Shown here piece by piece: positions 1 through 11,300 of a stretch of 64,000 bases of DNA. The stretch is from Erythrophleum ivorense (Eukaryota > Streptophyta > Magnoliopsida > Fabales > Fabaceae): contig JAIUCV010000011.1 in NCBI GenBank assembly GCA_026724425.1, forward strand, positions 3,307,501-3,371,500, in the 5' to 3' direction. Every line of letters starts with the position of its first letter. Position 1 is the first letter of the stretch. The notes under the pieces are model-generated. The model saw nothing but the letters and a program-made list of their open reading frames with translations, was not told the origin of the DNA and searched no databases. The position numbers and the translations under genes were made by a program.

Positions 1-1
1 C

Positions 2-679
2 TCATTAGGACTAATCTCTGCCAGGAAAACAGCTGAAGCTGTTGAGATATTGAAGCTCATGACTTCAACCTACTTGGTTGCTCTTTGTCAAGCCATAGAT
101 TTGAGGCATTTGGAGGAGAACTTAAAGAACACGGTTAAGAATACAGTGAGCCAAGTGGCTAAGAAAGTCCTAACCGTGGGTGCCAATGGGAAGCTTCATC
201 CTTCAAGATTTTGTGAGAAAGATTTGCTCAAGGTGGTTGATCGTGAGCATGTTTTTGGCTATATTGATGACCCATGTAATGCTACTTACCCTCTGATGGA
301 AAAACTAAGGCAGGTGCTTGTGGAGCATGCGTTGATTAGTAATGATGGTTTGAAAAGTGGAGATGCTTCGGTATACCTCAAGATCGGTGCCTTTGAGGAG
401 GAACTGAAGGCAGTGTTGCCCACTGAAGTTGAGTCTGCAAGAAATGCCTTTGAGAAGGGGAGTTCAGCAATTCCTAACAAGATTAAAGATTGCAGGTCCT
501 ATCCACTTTACAAGTTTGCAAGGGAGGAGCTGGGGACAGAGTTTTTAACTGGAGAGAAAAGCAAGTCCCCAGGCGAAGATTTTGATAAAGTTTTCACTGC
601 AATTAGTGAGGGAAAGATGATTGATCCAATGTTTGAATGCCTCAAGAATTGGGATGGTGAACCTCTTCCAATGTGTTAA
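2..679 (+). CDS. PAL: Phenylalanine ammonia-lyase, 3' part of the last exon (5' end outside window)
   Basis: PAL deaminates L-phenylalanine to trans-cinnamate and ammonia, the entry step of phenylpropanoid metabolism; it is a cytosolic homotetramer. The reading frame is open from base 2 (SLGLISARKTAEAVEILKLM) to the stop at 677-679, giving about 225 residues of a protein that is usually about 700-720 long. Family blocks seen: STYLVALCQAIDLRHLEENL, SQVAKKVL, LHPSRFCEKDLLKVVDRE, the YIDDPC block, YPLYKFAREELGT, and the C-terminal LKNWDGEPLPMC. The Ala-Ser-Gly that forms the MIO cofactor lies upstream, outside the window. No stop or frameshift interrupts the visible part. The ATG at 59 is internal and is not a start. 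PAL converges on the minus-strand MOM1-like gene. Family assignment is secure; the paralogue number is not. Confidence 0.96.
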   Translation, partial: SLGLISARKTAEAVEILKLMTSTYLVALCQAIDLRHLEENLKNTVKNTVSQVAKKVLTVGANGKLHPSRFCEKDLLKVVDREHVFGYIDDPCNATYPLMEKLRQVLVEHALISNDGLKSGDASVYLKIGAFEEELKAVLPTEVESARNAFEKGSSAIPNKIKDCRSYPLYKFAREELGTEFLTGEKSKSPGEDFDKVFTAISEGKMIDPMFECLKNWDGEPLPMC

Positions 680-1585
680 GAACCCCAAGGAGGGAACTTC
701 TTGATTGTTGCAATTAATTAATCAGTTTCATAAAGATGTTAGTTTCTTGAATGGAAAGTAATATCGTATCCTCAGAGGTTTATCAAAATCCACGCCGTCG
801 GTATGTCTCAGGTTTTATTCTCAGGTAATTAACGAAATCTTGTACGTTCTAACATGTAAATATGTATAGCAAGTGATGTCACCCATTAAGCTCAGTTTCA
901 ACCGGAAAAACCTGTTCGTAAAGACAATTTCTGCCGGATGCAATTTCCAGATCATTCATAAATGTCTAGGTCAAAATTTATAGTATCAATGATCCAGTGT
1001 GGGAAAATGTTTCCCCCCAACGGGTTTTCCTCCGAACACACGATTATGATATTCAACCCAGAATCTCGCAATATATAATTTCTCACACCCCAAGGAAAGG
1101 ACATTTTTTGACAAAAGGGGAAAAATTTTTTCCGTAAGACTTAGAAATGGACTTCACATTGTTACCTCCAGAATTTTCCACCGCAATTTGTTGAATCTCA
1201 AAACAGGTTAGCAAGCATTTTTTAAGATCTAGCTGCTTCCCATCAGTCACAGGGCCTAAATGGATCAATAATTTTGATACCAAAAGCACCAGACTCCAGA
1301 TCATGCTCAAAAGCAAATGCCAAAGCCATGGTTAGTATTCCAAAGAAATACAACCAAGACAATTAATTACATATATGTACACTTCAATATCAAACAGTCA
1401 ATTACGATAACGCGTTTAACAAATATCAAAAGTGAACTTAATGGCCTCACCATCAGTACAACAATAGCCCTCCTAAATTTACGTCAGAAGACCCCGAACC
1501 CACAAGAAACTAATGCAAAACCTAAAGAAGCCAGCTATATCAGTGTGTTAGGACAAAATAGCCGAAACCTAAACTTTCTCAGTGG
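680..1585. other. Convergent intergenic region between PAL and the MOM1-like gene
   Basis: About 0.9 kb holding the 3' UTRs of two converging genes. I see no further coding sequence; the short frames here lack family features and codon structure. Several A/T-rich stretches could serve as polyadenylation signals, but none can be singled out. Confidence 0.6.
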
Positions 1586-2397
1586 TTAGTCATCATCCGA
1601 CAAACAGACTATGTCAGCAGACGTAGCTTGATGGACAGAGTTATCCTGCATGTTACTATCTGTACCAAACTCAGATTGGTGCAATGAAGGCACATTTAAC
1701 ATACGTAACCGAGCATTTGGCAGATTCATACCCAGTGGACTATTAGCATCCGTAGTTGGCTCCGGGGCAGATAAGTTAGGAGTGGGTAACCCTACGGGAA
1801 TTTCAGGCCAACGCGCTCTATTATGAGGATCAGGTATATAGGTTGGAAGTGTTGGTCGAGGATGGTGAGGAAATGAGGGAATTGCAGGAATGTTATTAGA
1901 AGCCTGCTGACTTGACATCCCATGAGTAAGGGTTGGGAGACAAGCATCAGGCATAGATGTTGAAGGTCTATAAGGCTGGAGATGTGGTGGAGTGGTACGG
2001 AACCCACTACCAGCTTGGTGATTTGCTGACGGTGGAATGATAGAATTGATATGAGGTGGCCTTGCAGATACACCGGAGCAAATTCCCGATGCATTGTAAG
2101 CAGCCTGTAGAGGTGGCACCATGGTCTGTGAGCTAGTCATAGTAGGTATAGGTGGCACCATGGTCAGAGAGCTAGTCGTAGTGGGTAGAGGTGACAACAT
2201 AGTCTGAGAGCTGGCTGTAGTGGAGAAATGATGCAGAGTGGATGCAGGAGGTGGCATCATAATCTGAGGGCTAGCTGTAGTGGAGAAATGCTGCAGAGTG
2301 GATGCAGGAGGCCTACAAGATGGACTTGCAACAACGGGAGGCCTAATATCTCTTTGCAGTCTTGAAAGCCGAACCAATTGCTGTGCAAAACTTGCAT
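1586..2397 (-). CDS. MOM1: MOM1 last coding exon: Pro/Thr/Ser-rich tail
   Basis: Begins after an acceptor ending CTTAATATCAG and reads ASFAQQLVRLSRLQRDIRPP, then short imperfect repeats (TLQHFSTTASPQ, TLHHFSTTASSQ, TMVPPIPTMTSSQTMVPP) and a Pro-rich stretch. It ends in HQATSADIVCLSDDD, with the stop at 1588-1586. An alternative upstream acceptor at 2449 keeps the frame and would add about 17 hydrophobic residues; I prefer 2397 because the added residues look like a translated polypyrimidine tract. Confidence 0.85.
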
Positions 2398-5300
2398 CTG
2401 ATATTAAGATAATGGTTAGGGAAAACCTCAGAAAAATCAGTACTGCAAGCATCCAAAAATGAATAGATGGGTATGCATATTCGTGATCTGTATACACACT
2501 AATGAGTGGAATACAATCAACATGATACAAACACATACACGTTAATGGATAATGAGAAGAGAATATTAGGGAGATATTATTATGTGCAAATTAAGAATTA
2601 AGGATAAACATAGGAATTATCTTTTTATTAATTTATCTTACTAGGAGTTATCCCTTGGACTCTATATAAAGCCTTGAATAATTAGGATTAGGATAGCTTG
2701 TTGCTTGATAATTGTTAAAGTTCTCTTGGCTTGTTAGTGTCTCTTTCCCCCCAACTCCTTCCCCCCATTCTTCAACATCTCCCTCCTTCTTCTCTCTCCC
2801 CCTTTTCTCTACTCTAGTTACTACTCCTACATCAAGTGGTATCAAAGCATTATAACCACTCCTTCCACCACTTTAGACCCACCAAGAACTCATCAAAAAA
2901 TTTGATGGAATTTAAGAGTTAACACCGTCCTCATCCAAATAACTCCAGCCTCCAAATTAGGGAAGAGACCCTGCCATTGGAAGCACATTGTCAAACTCGT
3001 CCTGGCCCTGAAGTTGTGGCGAACACGCCTTCATGCACAGATGAGGCTCTCTACGCGTGGGCCACACACGCCTCACATGCTAGCACCAAATTCCAGCCCT
3101 ATTTTCACCCAGTTTTCTGCCTAGTTCCACCTCGATCTGCAGACACAATTGTTGAAGGTATTTTGGTACGTTCCACTTGTTTTGGCTCTCTAATCACTAA
3201 GGACTAAACTCTTCTTGCTCAAAATTTGCCATGGTAAAACAAACCCAAATTATCCCAATGAGCTTGGACTATATCAACAAAAGGTTTAGGAAAATAGATC
3301 ATCATTATGAAGAGGTGATGAGTGCTCTAAATGTGTTAAGTAGACAAATCATTGGCAAAAACTTGGAAGGCCTAATTAGGGTTCAAGGTGACCAAGGTTA
3401 GTAGAACCCCTTGATTGCCCATCGGACATCATTGACGACAATAACATCACAGGTTTTGAAGAACAGTTGGAAGTAAGTCTAGAATGTGAAGATTATGAAG
3501 CTTTTGAACAGCATTCAGAAGTAAATTTTCAAGCTACAGCAGATCACATTCAGGTTCAATCAGCTGAGTTGCAATGCCAAGTTGAATTTGTTATTCCTAA
3601 TTTATTGGAGAGCCCAAAGCTGTTTATGCTATCAATTTTCCTATCATTATCCATTGTCCTATCTAACACTCCATGGTGGATTTTTCTATTGCTTCCACAC
3701 TTTAAAACTCAAGATTGAGTTTTCTCCAACCGGGGGGAAAATAATGGATTGGAAGAGAATATTAGGAGAGATATTATCAATTAATTGAAAATTAGGGATT
3801 AAGAATAAACATAGAATTATAAATTATTTAATTTTTTTTATTTTGAATTTAATTATCCTTTTGCAGGCTTAAATTATCCCTTAATAATTAGGGTTAGGGT
3901 AGCCTTTTGATTGATTATTAATAAAATTTCAAATTCTCTTTTATAATTGACACTAATAATGAGTACAGTTCTCTTGGCTTGTTAGCCATCTCTCCTCCTT
4001 CTATTTCTCTCTACATCTTCCTCCTTCTCCCTCTCCATTTTCTCTATTCTTGCTACTGTTCCTACATCACACATGTTGTGTGTAATTTGTTGATGCAGTA
4101 TAATTTGGCGATCTGAACTGCAAGAATCCACAAATGATGTGCATATTTGGCGAGTGGAGTACATTAAACATGATATGAATGCATCTCTTACAACAGCACA
4201 TGTATTGGTATTTGGACCCGCTGTTGAATGTACTATAGAAGACACTAATAGTGACTTATGCTACTTGCACAACCATATTTTCTCATAATCTTACACCTGA
4301 CATGTGGCTGCACCTGTCTCTAACTGGCCTCAGATACAGCCACCTGTAATGTTTATGAGGGTTGGGAGGGTTTTTCATTATCTGAGTAGTATTTGCCAAA
4401 AATATAATCACATACAAAAGTTCAGCTGTTCAAAAACACTCGCTTCTTTAGTCTAGTTTATTAAAAGGAGAATAGCAGGGGCCCCCACAAAAACTACTGA
4501 TAGAGTGATCATTTGCTGAGGGGCGGGCAGTATAATTATGCTTTTCACATCCCATCAAAGTTCAAACAGAAAAACCCCATCCTGCAGTTTCCCGTCCCAT
4601 GTACCTTTTACTTGTAGATCTGTTTTATTCTCTTCTTTTGGACAATATAAGAACTGATACCAAGGAATTATAAATAATAAAAGAAGCATAACATTTAACC
4701 TGTAAGAATACTCTCTAGAAAATCTCACCCAGGCAAAAATATCTTAGGCTCCGTTTGGTATGGCGAGAGAAAGTAGGAAGGAAAGGAAAGTTTCTATGTA
4801 ATGTCTATTTTGCCCTTATAATCATTACTCAATTATTATTTAATACTATCTACTTATCATTACTCAATTATTAAAAGTAAGAACAATAAAGTCATTTTCT
4901 ATCTCCAAAATCATATTTTTTCTTTCCATTTCTATTTTTATACGTAACTTTTTGCATATTAATAAACTCAAACTTGCATAAAAACTTCCTTGGTCAGGAA
5001 GAGAATAATAGATGGCAATGAGATGAATACTACTGTTACTGGCAAGAGGAAACATATATGAAAGGGAACAGAAGTGATATTGAGCTATCTCAACAAATCC
5101 CCAGTCAGGGGTATAAATGTAATATGAAAAATTTCAATATTCTAAATAAAGTAACATACCTTGCTGCATTCCTGATGCACCAGATACTTTAAGATCCATG
5201 CATTTAGACCTAAAAGCCTCTGCCCATATCTTATTCATGAGAACTAAGTTGAGACTTGTATCCAGGTTCTTCTTTTTCAGTTGAAACTCAACCTCACTCT

Positions 5301-8300
5301 CCTGTAACTTGATATCATACTTCCTGCGAATTTCCTCTATTTCCCTCTCACAGTCAGATTTCAACTGCAATTTCTGCTTAAATAAGAAAAATAGTTACAA
5401 TAAAAGAAAAGCCGTGATGAAGATAAAAAAACCTAGACTGTGCATAGCCAAGACAAAATAATTTAGGTGCACCAGAAACTAACCATATCTTCATAGTATT
5501 TTATGGTTTGCTCTGATTCTTTACGTAATCTATCCAATTCATTTTTTAGTGGATCAGTGAACAAAGGTGGAAGCATCCTGTTCACCAATTGGGTTGCAGT
5601 TTGTCTAAGATGATTATTGATCTCTGAAGGAGTGAACACATTTCTTGTGTCTGAAGATTGCATTCTGAATGTACCAACAGGCGTATGTGAATCAAGATCA
5701 GAATTTGAGGCAGGTTGCACAACAGCCTGATTTGTAACCTCCATCGATGCCTGAGGAACATGGCCAGAAAGAGAATCTTCATTATTTGGCTGAAGTTCAA
5801 TTCCAGTTGCCAAAGGAAAATTAGATGGATCCTGGGTGGAATGAAGGGGCTCTGCAGATGGCAATTGCTGCACTTGCTGTAGAGGCTCCCTGACCTGTGA
5901 CTCGTGATTCGATTGATTAGCTGGTGCTACATCAACTTGTCGACATACTGGCTCAACTTGCAGGGAGGAGTTAACCATTTCTCCAGCAGTATCCAGGTTA
6001 GAAGCAAGGGACTCTGCAGATGGTAATTGCTGTACTTGCTCTGGAGGCTCCATGACTGAGTCATGATTAGATTGACCAGTTGGTAAAGCATCAACTGGAC
6101 TAGACACCAGCTCATCTTGCTGAGACGAGATCTGCATTTCTCCAGCAGTAACCTGGTTGGAAGTAAGGGACTCTACAGATGGTAATTGCTGCACTTGCTC
6201 TACAGGCTCCATGACTGACTCAGCATTAGATTGATCAATTGGACTAGCTACTGGCCCAACTGGTTGGGAAGAGTTCTGCATTTCTCCCACTGTTGCATCT
6301 TTATCAACCATTCTGGGGGATGTCAATGAAGAGGCACATGAATCTTGTAGTGCCTGGCAGGCAAGACATAAAATCAAAGGTTGTGTAAAATGTATCTATA
6401 ATTCAGAAAAATATCTTAGACATTAGATTTGTAAATTTTTTATGCAATCTAAGCAGATAAATCAGCTAGTACTAGTACACTAAACTTATCCTCACAAGGT
6501 AATAACCCAACTTCCTAAGAGCTTAAAATGACAAGCCGACAAATACTAGCAATTTTATGGAAAGTAACCAATGACAAGTACCCAAAAAGCTAAAAAATTC
6601 CAAAGAAAACATTCTATATATAAATGTTGATTCCAGAATATCTTTTTCATTGTCCACCACATAGTAATACACATCTAATAATTATTTGTTTCAAGAGGCT
6701 AAGTTCATTAGCCAGAAAACACCATTCTAGTTTATTTAAGCATGTTGAGATCGACAACATAATACTATTATCTAGATTGCCATAGTACAGGATTCCGCAC
6801 CTCATTGACAGAGATTACAGGGGATGGGATAAGTAAAGGCTGCATTGAAGATAAGCTTAATAATTTTGGAGTCACCTGGGACAAAGTGTTATTGTTCATT
6901 GTTCTCGACACTCCTTCCTGCTCATCTGATGTTGTAGTTTTATCCAACAATACCACATCTGTTTGCTGCTCTCTGTCGTTATAACATTCGGCTATTTCAT
7001 GACTAGTTTCAGACATTTCAACTGGAATTTGTCCATTGTGTATGCATAAGGAGGCTCCATCAAAAGTTTGCTGCTCTGGCAAGGTTGGATTTCCACACAG
7101 TCTTGATGATAACTCTCTATCTAAAACATTTAATGCACTTCCATCACAAATTAGTTCCCTGGACGATGGAGGATCCACAGAACCATCAGTCACAGTTTTG
7201 TCCCTACAACCATCATGACTAAAATTTTCACATCCTTCATCAGAATTCTGTTCTTTGGAATGGGAATGCACAGAGATCATTTTCCATTGAGTATCACATG
7301 CATTCTGAGCTCTATCATGGCCCTCATTAGCACTAGCAGCCTTAAACAGAGGAGTTCGCACTTCAACTGGATTAGTGCATCGTACAGGTGCAGGAGTTTT
7401 AGATAATCCAACCCCAGTCCCTGTCATCGCTTCAACTATTCTATCAAAATTTGTACCCTCGGCAACAAGACTGGACACAAGACACATATTCTTTGGACCA
7501 TTGCCGGGCTCAGCTTGCTCACTAGTCTTCAAGTATTCTATCCCATTCCCATGTTCTTTTGAAGGAAGTATGTTTAACAATTCATCTCGTGCCCAGGACT
7601 CCACATCTTCCACCCAAGTGGCCTCCCTATCTTGGAACTTTTGCCTTGCTGCTGATTGCACATTCTCAAGATCTTTGATAAGTATTCCATGTTGACACTT
7701 CAAATCTTCAATTCTTCTAGTATATTCAATATCTAAAGCCTTAAGCTTTTCTGTTCTCATCACATCATTAGGAGAACAGGATCGAATAACAGCTGACTCT
7801 ATTTTGTACTTTTTCTCAAGATCAGCCTTTTCTTCCTCATATGTTGCATTCAACTTATTATTGTCTTCCTGATGCTTAAGAAGTAGCTTCCTTAGCTTCT
7901 TTTGGCACTTCTTTTGAATTTCTTTAATACTTTTTGAGACATCTCTCATGGCCAATTCAACCTCTGGTGCCAAGCCTGTACACAAATAATTCCTATCGGA
8001 TAATTCAGAATCAGAAGCTTTTGGAGAGCCAGTGATATTGTAATTTCCTGTCCGGTACAAAAATATTTTCTTTAAACACCGCAACATTGAATAAATGTAG
8101 TCTGCCTCATCTTTCTTACAGTCAAATTTTAAATGCTGTTTTGCAAGCATAAGGGAAGCTTCATGGTCAATTTTGTGCTTTACCAAAGAAGCTGCAGTCC
8201 AACACTGAAATTTACAATGTAGATGAAAAAACTTGTCAGATATATGTTAAACGCAATCATGTGAGCATCAGTTCTGTAAACACAACTTATGTAAATTTAC

Positions 8301-11300
8301 AATCACAGAAAAATAAGATGTAGCTAACAGTTCTGTAAACTACTGAACAGGAATGTTTGATATGTTGTTAATTAGAATATGATACGACTCTCCTATAAAA
8401 CACAACTTATACAACCCAGAAAAATGGCCAAAAGAGTAGAGGTACTGGTATTATAATGAAATAGGCTCTTCAGTAAGAGCTTACAACTCACAGATCTAAG
8501 TGAATCTCTCCCTCTTAGCAAGAGGATTCACTCAAGTACCTCACTACACAAGCACTCACTACAAAGAACAATCCAAATGCTTCCCAAAACTACAATGAAA
8601 CGGAACACACTGCTAGCTTTCAAGAGGCTAGCACTCTCCACCCTAAAACCACTCACAAAACTCTTCTCTGATGCCTCTCCAGTCAGTCTCTTTTTAGAGG
8701 CTTGTTCCAACTGCTCCCCAACTACTTCCTCCACTTTTTCATTGTGAACTTCCTCATTTACCCTTCCATTCTCCTTTCTTCTTCAGGTATAGACCTTCAC
8801 GTTTTCTGTTGGTCCTTCAGTCCCTTCTTATCTTCCTTTGCTCCTTTCCTCCCTTCTGTTTCTCCTTTCTGTCTCTTGTATGTTTTGGCATCAGGTTGGG
8901 GTCTATCAGAATATATTTAAAACACAGGTATAAGTGAACTCACAAAATATGACAGTAGGACTCTACCAGCATCAAATGTGTTGTTGAAATGGCAACCACA
9001 TTGCTCATGAGCAAGAGACAAGAATATGCAGCAAGGGGGAAAAAGAACTACTCTGAAGCAAGAGGGAAAATGTCACTCCTTGATAACAAAAATGTTTCAG
9101 TTGCAAAAGCAACAATTCTCTGTAAATCCTATAACATAAATGGTGAACCAGTACTTCCTTGATTGAACCTTGTGTACAAGGCACAGGATGCAAAGGATCA
9201 TATGCACCATATTGAGTTTGGCACCTGGAGTTTGATATTCAATTTCATATTTTAGTGAGAGTAATCTACATCTAAAGCAAATTCCAGTATTCCACAATAA
9301 GCTACTGTTGAACAGGAAAATCAGGTGAAAACCAGCAAAACATTTATGATATGGAACATAGTAGTTAAACTCTTGATTTAACTCATAAATTTGCATCAGC
9401 TTAGAGTTTGGGTAAGCAAGTCGTGTCAACTTGCAACACAGCTTGGACAATAATGAACTAGTGAACTTTGTTAACTTGTGTGAAATCCAGCTTTGTATCC
9501 AGCCAAATCTTCAAATCATCTCGTGAACTCGGTATGTGGTTCAGAGAATTATGGTAATTTTTTGTCAAGCCTTAAACTAATTTATAGATGATTGGAGACA
9601 CTATAACCTCATTAGTTTTTTGTTTTAACTTTTTTTTTTTAAGGTTTATCATATCTATTAAGCCTCCCCCCTGCCAAAAAAAAAAAACTTCTTTCTCTCC
9701 TGGCTTCATGATCCACCTAAACCCATCTTGACAACAATAATATGGACTGTGTACAAATCAAGACACAATGATTTAATGAATGAAATGATGTAATAACTAT
9801 AAAAATCATCCGTCTGACCTTGGCTTACCAACAGTCAAATATAAATAGAGAGAATGAAATAGCAGCTTCCTTTTAAACACAATTATGTCAGATGTCAGAC
9901 AATAAAAAAGGGAGGAGGTTAGAGAAGAAAAAGGATGAAATGAAAGAAAATGGAAGAGTATATTCTAACCAGAGATATTTGAAAAGCCTGCAATATTGAC
10001 TTTGGTTTCCTATTGACATGGTGATTGTTCATGACATATTCAAGAAATTCACCAGCTGTCCTCTTGACTTTATCCTGCATCAAAGAAATTTGTGTTAAGA
10101 TACCACCAGATTTAGACTGATAAAAGACTAAACACAGTCAATGTACAAAATTTTTAAAGATCATCCCCCTTCAGAAACCCTGTGTTCAATTAAAGATTTG
10201 ACAGCAGCATAAAAGGCATGCGCCCTGCACTAATTCTAACATTCCCTAGGTTTGTGTTTTCATGATCTTGAGTCCTAGTTTCATTGCAAAAAGGTCAAGC
10301 CTTTGTCCGTGTAACATATAAATTTACTCAGACTTCAGAAGTCCATATCTATATATTCCCATTACAAGACACAGAACAAAATAAAAGAATAATGAAAAAC
10401 AACAAAAACAAAAACAAAAACCCAAAAAAAAAAGCACTCACCAGATTCTCTGATGTCCAATATTCATCAAGGACAAACACTTAAAACCATCCACATAGCA
10501 CCATAACAAAGGGACATGTTGTCTTTATTTTCCTTTCTCCCTTTTTTTTTTCCTTCCCCCTTTTACTACTTTCCATTGTAATCTAGGCATGGATCTGACA
10601 GGTATTATGTAATTTAAATCTCAAAATTTGTTCAATAAGAGAAAAAAGAATTTAGATCCAGAACGAATTGACTCTTTATCTTTGTTCATTAATTCCCTGA
10701 ATAGCAGTAATTCTCAATAATCACTGTCCATGGCAGCCATTGCCGACCATTTATTCTTTCCATTTTCTGTTCTATCTTCTAATCAATCTGCTTTCTGCTA
10801 ATATCATTATCCACTACTTTCCACTGCCTTTCAACTTTAGCCTTTGAAAGTTCATGGCGACAACAAACTAGTTTCAATTTTACATCATTATTATAAGCCT
10901 AAAATCACAAGTTTTGAACTGTAAAATCTGCAAGGTTAATAACCATAGGCAGGTTAAAGCTCCACACAAACAAAGAAAATCAAGTCCTCTGAAAGCCTTA
11001 TAACCATATATTGCTGAACTGCCTAATTGTTACTACTTTTTTACAAAGTGTTAAAACTGCCTCAAGTCAAATGGCCAAAAAATAAATGGCTTTTCAGTAA
11101 CACTTTTTTTTTGTGCAAATTAATTCACACACTATAACAAACAACAAAAAATGAATATCAAATTCCAATCCCTCACAAAGCACATTTCATCAGTACAAAA
11201 AAACAATCTGGTAAATAGATTGCAATTTTTCCAATAAGAAACCAGCACAAGATGGGACAAAATCAGAAGAAACGGGCATCGTACTGGGACAAGAAGAACT

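Larger units (their letters stand above)
2543..4069 (+). mobile_element. Short non-autonomous LTR retrotransposon (LARD/TRIM-like), copy 1, in a MOM1 intron
   Basis: LTRs at 2543-2834 and 3742-4069, both starting TAATGG and ending CTACATCA. Two bases after the left LTR is the primer-binding site TGGTATCAAAGC (2837-2848, initiator tRNA-Met type), and directly before the right LTR is a polypurine tract GGGGGGAAAA (3732-3741). Flanking 5-bp target duplications are CACGT (2538-2542) and CACAT (4070-4074), one mismatch. The internal part (about 0.9 kb) has no gag or pol. The frame 3467-3718 ends just before the polypurine tract and resembles the corresponding tail of copy 2 (WI/F-LLPHFKTQD versus MLLHFKAQD). 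The element is antisense to MOM1, in the last intron. Confidence 0.88.

Noticed and set aside
1317..1589. 90-codon plus-strand frame between PAL and MOM1
   Set aside because: It overlaps the 3' UTR and stop codon of MOM1 on the other strand and has no recognisable feature.
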